A stretch of DNA of 21,661 nucleotides. Origin: Minisyncoccota bacterium (GTDB lineage Bacteria > Patescibacteriota > Minisyncoccia > UBA6257 > JAAZHW01). Each line of letters begins with the position of its first letter. Position 1 is the stretch's first letter. This document shows positions 1 to 7,783 of the stretch, one piece after another. The stretch lies in NCBI GenBank assembly GCA_028696375.1, contig JAQVHD010000003.1, forward strand, positions 1 through 21,661. Reading direction: 5' to 3'. Below the pieces are notes generated by a model. It did not search any database. It was not told the DNA's origin and saw nothing but the letters and a program-made list of their open reading frames with translations. The translations under genes and the position numbers were made by a program.

Positions 1-49
1 TTGAAATAATTCTAAATAATTTGCCGCCAAAATGACTGGCTTTGCATCG

Positions 50-121
50 TGCGCATGGGAGGGATCGAACCTCCGACCTCTGTCTTATCAGGACAGCGTT
101 CTACCACTGAACTACATGCGC
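50..121 (-). tRNA. tRNA-Ile (anticodon GAU)
   Basis: On the minus strand the acceptor stem GCGCATG/CATGCGC (115-121 with 51-57) closes a full cloverleaf. The anticodon stem CTGTC/GACAG encloses the loop CTGATAA, giving anticodon GAU, which reads AUC/AUU isoleucine codons. The T arm has GGAGG-TTCGATC-CCTCC. The discriminator is A at position 50, and CCA is not encoded, so it must be added after transcription. It lies 37 bp downstream of the Ser/Thr-rich membrane protein gene on the same strand, with a candidate -10 box between them. Confidence 0.95.
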
Positions 122-157
122 ATTTTTAAGGAGTGGCTGTTGATGAAAAAGGAGTGT

Positions 158-163
158 ATTATA
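158..163 (-). promoter_or_regulatory. candidate -10 box for tRNA-Ile
   Basis: A perfect TATAAT on the minus strand overlaps the stop codon of the upstream gene (159-161). It would start a transcript about 30 nt before the tRNA 5' end. No good -35 hexamer is visible at 16-18 bp, so the tRNA could instead be cotranscribed with the upstream genes and released by RNase P. Confidence 0.4.
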
Positions 164-680
164 ATGAAGGGCTTGGAGATGAAATGGTTGGAGTCGGAAA
201 AGAAGGACTGGTGGTTGAATTTTGAAGAGGAATTACCTCAGAACTTGTGGCATTATTTTCTTCTGTCGATGTTGACTCTTCAAATCCAGAAGTGGAAGTA
301 GATAAATCTTCAATCGTTTGTGTCGCGGGGGTTAAAACTGGTGAAACCTCTGCTTCTCCTGTTGGCGTAGTAGTCACTCCCTCTAATAATTTTTCCCAAC
401 CTTCTGATGGTTCCGGTAGCTTTTCTTTAATTTCATCAAACCCCCTTAGATCAAATCCCTCTAAATTAGTTTTAACATCGGATTCTTTCTCAAAGGTGTA
501 GTTGATTTGCTTAATAACAAAATTAATAAACATTCCTACTGCTCCAACCAGAACTAGTATAATAATAACTGCCGAAACTATAAAAATCAAGTTCTGTTTT
601 TGAAGTTGCCTCCGATTAATCTCTTTAGGATTAAAAGTATTATTGGATTCTTTTTTAACTTGTTTTTTTAATTCGGCCAT
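159..680 (-). CDS. single-pass membrane protein with Ser/Thr-rich extracytoplasmic tail, function unknown
   Basis: This 173-residue protein has a basic N-terminal cytoplasmic segment (about 1-29), one strongly hydrophobic membrane helix (about 30-54) and a long tail outside the membrane. From about residue 100 the tail is almost entirely Ser, Thr, Pro, Glu and Gly, a low-complexity stretch typical of surface-exposed or linker regions. It starts 2 bp after the stop of the PilO-like gene, so the two are almost certainly cotranscribed and may act together in a pilus or envelope complex. That link rests on context only, and I do not recognise the family. It could be a fast-evolving pilus accessory protein that fills the PilP-like slot after PilO, but no PilP sequence signature is visible. 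Confidence 0.75.
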   Translation of the reverse strand: MAELKKQVKKESNNTFNPKEINRRQLQKQNLIFIVSAVIIILVLVGAVGMFINFVIKQINYTFEKESDVKTNLEGFDLRGFDEIKEKLPEPSEGWEKLLEGVTTTPTGEAEVSPVLTPATQTIEDLSTSTSGFEESTSTEENNATSSEVIPLQNSTTSPSFPTPTISSPSPSL

Positions 681-682
681 TT

Positions 683-1294
683 TTATTTTTTAATAAACAC
701 TCGCCCTTCTGCATTTATGGAGAATAATTCCTGTGGACCTTTTTCATTAGAGGAAATGTTCTCTGAAAGATTGGTGATATTAAACGTGCTCAAATCTACA
801 TAATAAGGGAAAGTTCGTAAATCTTTTAGAAATTGGAGAAAATCTTTAAATTGTCCTTTGATGGTTATAACAAAGCTCGCTTCATCTATATTCAATGCTT
901 TGTTTTCTTCGGACGCTGTAGTATCTTTAAAGATTAAACCCAATTCCAAATTATCTTTAATAGCTAATTGATTGAGCGCTTCGGTAAAATCTATTAAATG
1001 AGTGCGCTCGGGCACTAAATTCTTAATTTGGTTAGCATAAGGAAGAAGAATATCACTATTTTTTTTTAAATTAGAATAAATTTCTGATTCAGCTAAGAGC
1101 GTGTAATATTGAGTCCTTAAGGTTTTAATGGCTGCGCCCTCTTTTTTTATCTGATTGGCTAATATTAAAATTCCAACAAAAACAACAATAATAATACCGC
1201 CATAAATGAAGAGGGGCTTTAAAAGCCTCTTATCCCAGCGGGCGAAAAAAGAGTTTTTTTTAGAAGAATTCGCCTGTTTATTATTTTCGGCCAT
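683..1294 (-). CDS. pilO: PilO-like type IV pilus alignment-complex protein
   Basis: This 203-residue protein has the PilO layout. A short basic cytoplasmic N-terminus is followed by one membrane helix (about 30-48), a coiled-coil-prone segment (about 50-85) and a C-terminal alpha/beta domain. That last part includes the stretch around residues 140-175 that resembles the conserved ferredoxin-like core of PilO (FVITIKG, FLQFLKDLRTFPYYV). In known systems PilO pairs with PilN in the inner membrane and links the pilus motor to the rest of the machine. No pilM or pilN lies next to it here, so the alignment complex must be encoded elsewhere or be reduced. A promoter lies upstream, divergent from dprA. 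The assignment rests on architecture and weak motif similarity. Confidence 0.65.
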   Translation of the reverse strand: MAENNKQANSSKKNSFFARWDKRLLKPLFIYGGIIIVVFVGILILANQIKKEGAAIKTLRTQYYTLLAESEIYSNLKKNSDILLPYANQIKNLVPERTHLIDFTEALNQLAIKDNLELGLIFKDTTASEENKALNIDEASFVITIKGQFKDFLQFLKDLRTFPYYVDLSTFNITNLSENISSNEKGPQELFSINAEGRVFIKK

Positions 1295-1326
1295 AGAAAA
1301 TTTGAATTTTATTTCCCTCTGTTTAT

Positions 1327-1355
1327 ATTATAAAGAGAGAAAAATAAAAAAACAA
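1327..1355 (-). promoter_or_regulatory. promoter of the pilO-like gene
   Basis: On the minus strand TTGTTT (1350-1355) and a perfect TATAAT (1327-1332) are separated by 17 bp. Transcription would start near 1320, giving a leader of about 26 nt. The -35 match is weak (TTG only). A GAGGGA stretch lies about 20 nt before the ATG, too far for a normal SD. Confidence 0.5.
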
Positions 1356-1383
1356 GGCAAATTTTTTTGAAGAAGATTTTCTA

Positions 1384-1412
1384 TTGTCAAAAAAAGGATC
1401 TTATCATAAAAT
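1384..1412 (+). promoter_or_regulatory. dprA-topA promoter, apparently leaderless
   Basis: TTGTCA (1384-1389, 5/6 to consensus), a 17-bp spacer and TAAAAT (1407-1412, 5/6). Only 8 bp separate the -10 box from the dprA ATG at 1421. The expected transcription start therefore falls at or within a base or two of the start codon, leaving no room for an SD. Confidence 0.6.
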
Positions 1413-1420
1413 AGTAAAAT

Positions 1421-2536
1421 ATGGATTTAAATTCGGAAAAAATTTACTATAATGCTTTTAATATCATCACGGATTGTAATTATAGCCTACTTTCTAGACT
1501 AAAAGAGTTTTACGGCTCTTTTATAGCAGCTTGGGAAGCTTCAGGTTATGACGAGTTTTTAAATGCCAATAAACATTTTGCTTTAGACACCATCGAAAAT
1601 CTTATGAGGGGCAAAACCGAATTAGATCCGGTTAAAGAATGGGATAAGCTAAAAAATCTCGGAATAAAAATGCATTTGATCGAAGAAGATGAATATCCGT
1701 CATTGTTAAAAGAGATTCCCAATGCTCCTTTGGCTATTTACCAATTGGGCGATTTCGATCAGTTGCAATCTACTATTGCTGTTGTGGGGACAAGAAAACC
1801 AACAAGCTATGGTAAAATGGTAGCAGAAAAAATAACCAAAGATTTAGTTGAGTGCGGATTTGTTGTAATGAGCGGTCTTGCTTATGGAATTGATACGATT
1901 TGTCATCAAACAACTTTGGAATGCGGCGGTTCAACTGTAGCAGTTGTAGGGTCTGGTTTAGATATTATTTTTCCGCCAACCAATAAAAGACTCGCTCAAA
2001 AAATTTTGGAAAAACGAGGTGCTTTAATTTCTGAATATGCTCCCTCTCTCCCACCTCTTAAACATCACTTTCCTGCTCGAAATAGAATTGTCAGCGGATT
2101 ATCGCTAGGAGTAGTTGTAGTAGAAGCTCCTTTGAAATCCGGAGCTCTTATTACTGCACGTTTTGCCCTTGATCAGAATCGAGAAGTCTTTGCCATTCCT
2201 GGCTCAATTTTTTCCAAAAATTCTGAAGGTACTCATCAATTGATTAAATCTGGGGCGAAGTTGGTCAACTCTATTACAGATATTTTAGAAGAATTAAATA
2301 TGATACCAGAAGTAAAAATTTTTGATTCGTTTGAAGATAAAATTACTCACGCCGATTTAAGTGCCGAAGAAAAAAAGATCATCAGTATTATAAAAGAAGC
2401 CGATCACCCTCTTTTAGTCGATGAGATTGTCTCCTTAGCTCATTTGCCCATTGACGTAATCAATCAAACGTTAACATTGCTTGAATTAAAAAATTTTATT
2501 AGAGCTGAAGCAAACGGTTATCGATTAGTTATATAA
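1421..2536 (+). CDS. dprA: DNA processing protein DprA (Smf)
   Basis: DprA binds incoming single-stranded DNA during natural transformation and loads RecA on it. At 371 residues the protein is of normal length. The Rossmann-like core begins at VVGTRKPT (121-128) and continues with SGLAYGID (151-158), HHFPARNRIVSG (215-226), KSGALITA (239-246) and the EGTHQLIKSGA segment (269-279), all classic DprA blocks. A C-terminal winged-helix domain (about 315-371) is present, and the N-terminal 90 residues look like a SAM-type helical domain. It forms a two-gene operon with topA, 1 bp apart, the same dprA-topA order seen in many Firmicutes. Together with the divergent PilO-like gene it suggests competence through a type IV pilus. 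Confidence 0.97.
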   Translation: MDLNSEKIYYNAFNIITDCNYSLLSRLKEFYGSFIAAWEASGYDEFLNANKHFALDTIENLMRGKTELDPVKEWDKLKNLGIKMHLIEEDEYPSLLKEIPNAPLAIYQLGDFDQLQSTIAVVGTRKPTSYGKMVAEKITKDLVECGFVVMSGLAYGIDTICHQTTLECGGSTVAVVGSGLDIIFPPTNKRLAQKILEKRGALISEYAPSLPPLKHHFPARNRIVSGLSLGVVVVEAPLKSGALITARFALDQNREVFAIPGSIFSKNSEGTHQLIKSGAKLVNSITDILEELNMIPEVKIFDSFEDKITHADLSAEEKKIISIIKEADHPLLVDEIVSLAHLPIDVINQTLTLLELKNFIRAEANGYRLVI

Positions 2537-2537
2537 T

Positions 2538-4565
2538 ATGTCTAAATCAAAGCAAAATCTTATTATCGTCGAATCGCCCGCCAAGGCTAAAACTATTAGT
2601 CGCTTTTTGGGCTCGAATTATCGGGTAGAGTCTTCTTATGGTCACGTCCGTGATTTACCGAAATCTAAATTAGGTATTGATATTGAACATGACTTTCAAC
2701 CCTCCTATATTATCCCGCGCAAAAATCAAAAAAATGTTACTAAACTCAAAAAATTGACTCAAAAAAGTTCAAAGTTAATTCTTGCCACTGATGAAGATCG
2801 AGAGGGAGAAGCTATTGCTTGGCATCTCAAAGAAGTTTTAATACCAAAAGACCAAGAAGATGCCTTGCCTGTTGAAAGAATTGCCTTTCATGAAATCACT
2901 CAAACCGCTATTGAAAATGCCCTAAAAAGCCCTCGAGATATTAATTTAAATCTTGTTTGGGCTCAACAAGCGAGACGGATCTTAGATCGTCTTGTCGGTT
3001 ATTTACTTTCGCCTTTTCTTTGGGAAAAGATGTTCAAAGGGTTATCCGCAGGTCGAGTCCAATCCGTAGCTTTGCGATTAATTGTTGACAGAGAAAAAGA
3101 AAGAGAACAATTTAAACCGCAAGAATATTGGACTATTGCAGCTGATCTTTTATCTTCTTCTCAGCAACCCTTTCAAGCAGAGCTTTTCCAAATTAACAAT
3201 AAACTGTTAGATAAATTAGCTATTTCAAATCAAAATGATGCCCAAAAGATAGTGCAAGATCTTAAAAATGCTAGTTGGCAGATTATCAATATTAGTGAAA
3301 AATTACTAGAGAAATCTCCGTTGCCACCGTTTATCACAAGCACTCTGCAACAGGAGGCTTGGAAACGATTAAATTTTTCTGCCAAGCAAACAATGACTTT
3401 GGCTCAAAAGTTATATGAAGGAGTTGATTTTGGCGAAGGACCGATAGGCCTTATTACCTATATGAGAACTGACTCTGTTACTTTGTCAGAAGAAGCTTTA
3501 AATAAAGCCAAAGAAGTTATTACCCAAACTCTCTCGACGCAATATTATTGTCGAAGGCAGTTTAAAAACAAATCGCGTTTAGCCCAAGAAGCACACGAAG
3601 CAATTAGACCTACAAACCCCGCTCTTTCACCTTATCAATTGAAAGGAAAAATCGATAATAATCTTTTCAAGCTTTACAATTTAATTTGGCAACGTTTTAT
3701 AGCTTCTCAAATGGCACCTTTAAAGACCAAACGTTTAATTGTTGAGGTGGAAGCAAAAAGCGAAGCGAATAAATACCTATTCAAAAGCATTGGTAGTCAA
3801 ATCGTCTTTGATGGATTTTCCAAAATTTATCCTATTAAACTCCAAGAAATTCAGTTGCCCCCTTTGAAAGCAAAAGAACCGCTCCAATTGGTCAAAATTA
3901 ACCCCACTCAACACTTTACTGAACCACCGGCTCGTTATTCCGAGGCAACGCTAATTAAGACCCTTGAGGAATATGGCATTGGTCGTCCATCAACATATGC
4001 AACTATAATTTCTATTCTGAAAGAACGTCGCTACGTCGAACGAGATGAACATAAAAGATTTATGCCGAGTGATGTTGGTTTAATGGTTGATAACATTTTA
4101 AGAACCCATTTTCCCCAGATAGTTGATATTGGATTTACGGCAAAAATTGAAGAAGAATTAGATGAAATTGCCGAAGGTAAAAAAACTTGGGTTACAGTGG
4201 TGAAAAATTTCTATGAACCATTTAAATCTAACCTCGACCAGAAATATGGTGAAGTTGCCAAAATGAACATGACAGAAGAAACTAATGAAATTTGTGAAAA
4301 ATGTGGTGCCAAAATGGTAGTTAAATATGGGAAATATGGAAAATTTTTAGCGTGTTCTAATTTTCCACAATGTCGCAATACCAAAAGTCTTAACGCTAAT
4401 CAAAACACTCATCAAATTTGTCCCAAATGTGGACAAGGAGAAATTATTATCAAAAAAACAAAAAAAAGAGGCAAAATTTTTTACGGCTGTTCTCGTTGGC
4501 CCGAATGCGATTATGCCTCTTGGGTTAAACCTGAGGAATTAAAAAATAAAACGGATGAAGATTAA
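2538..4565 (+). CDS. topA: DNA topoisomerase I (type IA)
   Basis: Relaxes negative supercoils by a transient 5'-phosphotyrosine link. The TOPRIM domain starts with VESPAKAKTI (11-20) and holds the metal-binding triad D85, D87, E89 in ATDEDREG. The active-site tyrosine is Y308 in GLITYMRTDS. GIGRPSTYA (481-489) is another family signature. The C-terminus carries two Cys4 zinc ribbons: C586/C589/C606/C612 and C628/C631/C651/C657. Its 675 residues are slightly short for the family, which often has three or more ribbons. The gene follows dprA by 1 bp with no SD, so its translation is probably coupled. Its stop lies 2 bp from the ftsZ stop on the other strand. Confidence 0.98.
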   Translation: MSKSKQNLIIVESPAKAKTISRFLGSNYRVESSYGHVRDLPKSKLGIDIEHDFQPSYIIPRKNQKNVTKLKKLTQKSSKLILATDEDREGEAIAWHLKEVLIPKDQEDALPVERIAFHEITQTAIENALKSPRDINLNLVWAQQARRILDRLVGYLLSPFLWEKMFKGLSAGRVQSVALRLIVDREKEREQFKPQEYWTIAADLLSSSQQPFQAELFQINNKLLDKLAISNQNDAQKIVQDLKNASWQIINISEKLLEKSPLPPFITSTLQQEAWKRLNFSAKQTMTLAQKLYEGVDFGEGPIGLITYMRTDSVTLSEEALNKAKEVITQTLSTQYYCRRQFKNKSRLAQEAHEAIRPTNPALSPYQLKGKIDNNLFKLYNLIWQRFIASQMAPLKTKRLIVEVEAKSEANKYLFKSIGSQIVFDGFSKIYPIKLQEIQLPPLKAKEPLQLVKINPTQHFTEPPARYSEATLIKTLEEYGIGRPSTYATIISILKERRYVERDEHKRFMPSDVGLMVDNILRTHFPQIVDIGFTAKIEEELDEIAEGKKTWVTVVKNFYEPFKSNLDQKYGEVAKMNMTEETNEICEKCGAKMVVKYGKYGKFLACSNFPQCRNTKSLNANQNTHQICPKCGQGEIIIKKTKKRGKIFYGCSRWPECDYASWVKPEELKNKTDED

Positions 4566-4567
4566 TT

Positions 4568-5857
4568 CTATCTCTTCTTTTTTCTTAAAAAAGCCGGAAT
4601 ATCTTCTAATGGCTCTACAGGAGGAGTCGCTGTTTCTTCTTTAAATTCAATCGTCGGCTGCTGATTATTATTTTTCTTTATTTCTAATTTTTCTGTTGAC
4701 ACAAAAGGACGTGGCGGAAATTTGCTATTCGAATAATCAAAACCGGCAGCAATAATCATAATTTTTATCTCACCTTTTTTCAGTCGAGAATCTTCCATTG
4801 CTCCAAAAATAATTTTCGCAGAAGGATCAACAACTTCCGTAATGAGTCGGGCTGCCTCGTTAATCTCCGTCATTGTCAAACTAGAATCTCCTATAACATT
4901 AAAAAGGACGCCTCTGGCCATATGGGGTGAGTATTCAAACAGTGGCGAATTCAGGGCTTCTTTTACGGCTTTAATTGCCCGATCCTCTCCATTTGCCCGG
5001 CCCAAACCAATAAGACTCATTCCTGCATTTTGTAGAATGGTTTTGACGTCAGAAAAATCAACATTGATAATTCCCGGCGAAAGAATTAAATCACTAATGC
5101 CCTTGACCGATTGTTTGAGAATTTCATCAATGAGTTCAAAAGCTCTATAGAGAGGAGTGGTTTGATCAATTAAATTAAAGATTCTATCATTGGGAATAAC
5201 AATATAAGCATCCACCTTATCTTTTAATTTCAAAAGAGCTTCTTCAGCAATCTGGGCTCGTTTATTGCCTTCAAAAGAAAATGGTTTGGTTACAATAGCA
5301 ACCGTTAAAATCCCCATCTGTTGGCAAATATCAGCGATTACTGGTGTTGCTCCCGAACCAGTCCCGCCACCCAAACCACACGTTAAAAACACCATATCAG
5401 CCCCCTTAATAGCCTCTTCTAATTGAGGTCTCGATTCTTCGGCAGCTTGTCGTCCAATTTCGGGATTCATTCCCGATCCCATTCCTCGAGCAATGTTTTT
5501 TCCAATATGAATTTTTTTTCTGATGCCTGATTTATATAAATCTTGCAAATCCGTATTCACAACAATAAATTCTACTCCCTGGATCTTCGCTTGCTTCATA
5601 CGCGATAAAATATTACCGCCAGCCCCACCTACACCAATTACTTTAATATTTGGAAAGCGCTCCCACATTGATGGTTTTATTTCATAATTAATTTTTATTC
5701 CTTTACTCTTTCTTGAAATAGTATTTTTCTTATTTTTTTCTTCTTGCGATATGGTTTTGCTCTGAGAAGTATGTTTTTTAAAGGCATTTTTCCTTTTCTT
5801 AGTTCGTGACTCTTTTTTTAAATTTTTTTTCTTTGAAGTGGTTTTTTGATTATTCAT
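4568..5857 (-). CDS. ftsZ: cell division protein FtsZ with lysine-rich N-terminal extension
   Basis: Tubulin-like GTPase that forms the division ring. The GTPase core starts at KVIGVGGAGGN (72-82). The tubulin signature is GGGTGSG (163-169), and the T7 loop residues that complete the neighbour's GTP site are N265, D267 and D270. The C-terminal tail ends in DIPAFLRKKKR (419-429), matching the conserved peptide that binds FtsA. The unusual part is residues 1-60, before the core: about 21 of the first 55 residues are Lys or Arg. A shorter start at M64 is possible, but it would leave a gap of about 218 nt after ftsA in an operon whose other gaps are under 35 nt, so I keep the long form. It is the last gene of the lepB-to-ftsZ operon. 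Confidence 0.97.
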   Translation of the reverse strand: MNNQKTTSKKKNLKKESRTKKRKNAFKKHTSQSKTISQEEKNKKNTISRKSKGIKINYEIKPSMWERFPNIKVIGVGGAGGNILSRMKQAKIQGVEFIVVNTDLQDLYKSGIRKKIHIGKNIARGMGSGMNPEIGRQAAEESRPQLEEAIKGADMVFLTCGLGGGTGSGATPVIADICQQMGILTVAIVTKPFSFEGNKRAQIAEEALLKLKDKVDAYIVIPNDRIFNLIDQTTPLYRAFELIDEILKQSVKGISDLILSPGIINVDFSDVKTILQNAGMSLIGLGRANGEDRAIKAVKEALNSPLFEYSPHMARGVLFNVIGDSSLTMTEINEAARLITEVVDPSAKIIFGAMEDSRLKKGEIKIMIIAAGFDYSNSKFPPRPFVSTEKLEIKKNNNQQPTIEFKEETATPPVEPLEDIPAFLRKKKR

Positions 5858-5886
5858 AAATAATTTGATTGAACAACTCTGGACTT

Positions 5887-7125
5887 TTAAGGTAAAAAGA
5901 TTTTAAAGATTTTTTTTAATTTCTGCAAGAAGGGGGTATTGCTGATAAAATTAATTTTGCGATTTTCTACTTTGTTGTTCATTTCCCACAAAATTAATCC
6001 CGCAGCTAGCACAAAAGCAGGATCATCAATTAAATCTAGAAATTTTTCATTTGTGGCTATTCCAGATAAATTAATAGGATAACCTATTTTGGCGGGCAGT
6101 TTAAGATATTTTTTAGCAAAATCAGCTAAACCGGGCAATTTTGCACCCCCGCCTACCAAGACAGCTCCTCCGGCCAATTTGGCGTAACAATTATTTCTTT
6201 TAATCGCATCGTTGATCGGATCAAATATCTCCTCTAACCTTGCTTCTATAATTTCTGCCAAATAGCGCTTATTAATTTCGCTTGTTATCTCTTTGTTCAT
6301 CTTAGAAAGATCGATGTTTTCTTTGCGATTAACTTCATCTGAAAGAGCATAACCATACGTGAGCTTGATTTTTTCTGCTACCTCCAAAGGAATCTTTAAA
6401 CAGATGGCAATATCATGAGTAATATTATCTGCTCCAAAATTTAAAATCCCCGCATCTAATATTTGATCTTCTTCAACAATAATAAAATTGGTGTTTTCTG
6501 CTCCGATATCAATCATAATAGTCCCAACATTCATTTGCTTTTTGGTTAAACAGGCCAAAGACGATGCGAGAGGACTAAAAACTTCTTGAATAACATCCTT
6601 TTTGGTTTCGGCAAAAGCCTTTTCTAATGTTTTTAAGTGAGGAATAAATACTTCAACAAGAGCTGCTTCCATTTCTAAGCGATAACCGTGCATCCCCAAC
6701 GGATCTTTTATGTTGGATAAATCATCAACGTTAAACTGACGCGGAATAATATGTAAAATCTTTTTATTGCCCGATTCATTAATTGTTTCTCGGAACTTTT
6801 CATTTAATTGCTCAATATCATGTTTTGTGATTTCCCCATCACTTCGTGCTACGCCTCCAACTACTTTAGCAATTTTGAAGGTTGTGTGAGGAGACGCAAC
6901 ACTAACAATAGCACTTTTGGGTGAATGGCCCATTTTTTTAAGATCATCAAATGTCTCAAAAAGAGATCCAACAAAAGCTCCGTAATCAACAATCGAGCCT
7001 CTACTTAAACCATCCGATGGCCTTTCTAATGCTGCTAAAATTTTGGTTTTTAAATCATCCGTTTGTTGAGCTAAGATTAAACGAATATTCTGATTTCCTA
7101 AATCTAAGGCCAAAATCGGCTTCAT
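5887..7125 (-). CDS. ftsA: cell division protein FtsA
   Basis: Actin-like ATPase that anchors FtsZ filaments to the membrane. The phosphate-1 motif is at the N-terminus (LALDLGNQNIRL, 5-16), phosphate-2 is DIGAENTNF (206-214) and the adenosine motif is VGGGAKLPGL (324-333). The FtsA-specific 1C subdomain occupies about residues 85-165. The last 15 residues (398-412: FLQKLKKIFKIFLP) form an amphipathic, basic helix, the usual membrane-targeting element. At 412 residues it is of normal length. It starts 9 bp after the bS21 stop and ends 29 bp before ftsZ, the standard ftsA-ftsZ order. No SD is visible before the ATG. Confidence 0.97.
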   Translation of the reverse strand: MKPILALDLGNQNIRLILAQQTDDLKTKILAALERPSDGLSRGSIVDYGAFVGSLFETFDDLKKMGHSPKSAIVSVASPHTTFKIAKVVGGVARSDGEITKHDIEQLNEKFRETINESGNKKILHIIPRQFNVDDLSNIKDPLGMHGYRLEMEAALVEVFIPHLKTLEKAFAETKKDVIQEVFSPLASSLACLTKKQMNVGTIMIDIGAENTNFIIVEEDQILDAGILNFGADNITHDIAICLKIPLEVAEKIKLTYGYALSDEVNRKENIDLSKMNKEITSEINKRYLAEIIEARLEEIFDPINDAIKRNNCYAKLAGGAVLVGGGAKLPGLADFAKKYLKLPAKIGYPINLSGIATNEKFLDLIDDPAFVLAAGLILWEMNNKVENRKINFISNTPFLQKLKKIFKIFLP

Positions 7126-7134
7126 TTTTGTAAG

Positions 7135-7425
7135 TTAGTGAGGTAAATTAATATAAGACCATTTGGGATTTCTCAAAAGTTTTTTTATCACTTTAATATC
7201 TTCTTTCCCGGTAATAACCCCTCTTTTCTTAAGAGCTACGATTCTTTCCCGCATTTGAGCTCGATAAATTGCCGATTTTTTCGTTTGAGTTCGGTTCGGT
7301 TCGGGCTGATAGAATCTTCTGGCCTTAGCCTCGTCTAAAATACCGGCCTGCTTTAAGGAGCGATTAAATCGGAGAAGGAAATTATTAATTGATTCATTTG
7401 GTTTACGAGTAACTTCAATAGGCAT
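7135..7425 (-). CDS. rpsU: small ribosomal subunit protein bS21, C-terminally extended
   Basis: Residues 1-62 match bS21, with the typical N-terminus (VTRKPNESINNFLLRFNRS), the middle segment SLKQAGILDEAKARRFYQ and the basic patch around KKSAIYRAQMRERI. bS21 sits near the 3' end of 16S rRNA, where the anti-SD lies, and helps in initiation. Most bS21 proteins are 55-75 residues long. This one has 96, with an extra 30-odd residue tail (KKRGVITGKEDIKVIKKLLRNPKW). It lies between the HIT gene (8 bp) and ftsA (9 bp), so its expression is tied to cell division genes. Confidence 0.85.
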   Translation of the reverse strand: MPIEVTRKPNESINNFLLRFNRSLKQAGILDEAKARRFYQPEPNRTQTKKSAIYRAQMRERIVALKKRGVITGKEDIKVIKKLLRNPKWSYINLPH

Positions 7426-7433
7426 AATTGCAT

Positions 7434-7781
7434 TTATATCTCATTAAGAGGACGATTGTATGTGCCACTTAATAGATGAAGATGGAGATGATCAATGACT
7501 TGACCTGCTCCTCGACCGACGTTTAAAACTAATTTATAACCTTGAGCGCCCAGATTTAATTGCTGAGCGATTTGTTTAGCTGCTAAAAATATTGCGGCTA
7601 ACAGTTCTTTTTCATTATCATCTATTTCATTAAGATTAGCCCTGTGCTTTTTGGGCACGATAAGAACGTGCACTTCTGCCTTAGGGTGAATATCTTTAAA
7701 AGCTATCACTTGCTCGTTTTCATAAATAATATCAGATGGCATTTCTCTATTAATAATTTTACAAAAAATGCAGTTTTCCAT
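7434..7781 (-). CDS. HIT family nucleotide-binding protein (HINT-type)
   Basis: Small dimeric purine-nucleotide hydrolase or transferase of the histidine triad superfamily. The triad HLHLHLL is at 98-104, with H100 as the expected nucleophile. The N-terminal CIFCKI (C4, C7) and H46 fit the zinc site seen in many HINT proteins. VHVLIVPKKH (37-46) and LVLNVGRGAGQ (84-94) are family blocks. At 115 residues it has the usual length. It begins 2 bp after the hisS stop without an SD. The cellular substrate cannot be told from sequence; the position next to an aminoacyl-tRNA synthetase fits known HINT activity on aminoacyl-adenylates, but that is inference. Confidence 0.93.
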   Translation of the reverse strand: MENCIFCKIINREMPSDIIYENEQVIAFKDIHPKAEVHVLIVPKKHRANLNEIDDNEKELLAAIFLAAKQIAQQLNLGAQGYKLVLNVGRGAGQVIDHLHLHLLSGTYNRPLNEI

Positions 7782-7783
7782 AA

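Noticed and set aside
1..49. Terminator after tRNA-Ile
   Set aside because: Only a 4-bp stem (GCCA/TGGC) is visible and there is no T run; not enough to call.
128..156. Direct repeat AAGGAGTG (128-135 and 149-156) upstream of tRNA-Ile
   Set aside because: Only two 8-bp copies in A/G-rich DNA; could easily be chance and has no other support.
32..501. Two plus-strand open frames over tRNA-Ile and the Ser/Thr-rich protein gene
   Set aside because: One reads through the tRNA; both are opposite a better-supported gene with a clear membrane helix.
4842..5150. Open reading frame of 102 residues antisense to ftsZ
   Set aside because: Shadow of a clearly conserved gene on the other strand; no SD and no recognisable protein.
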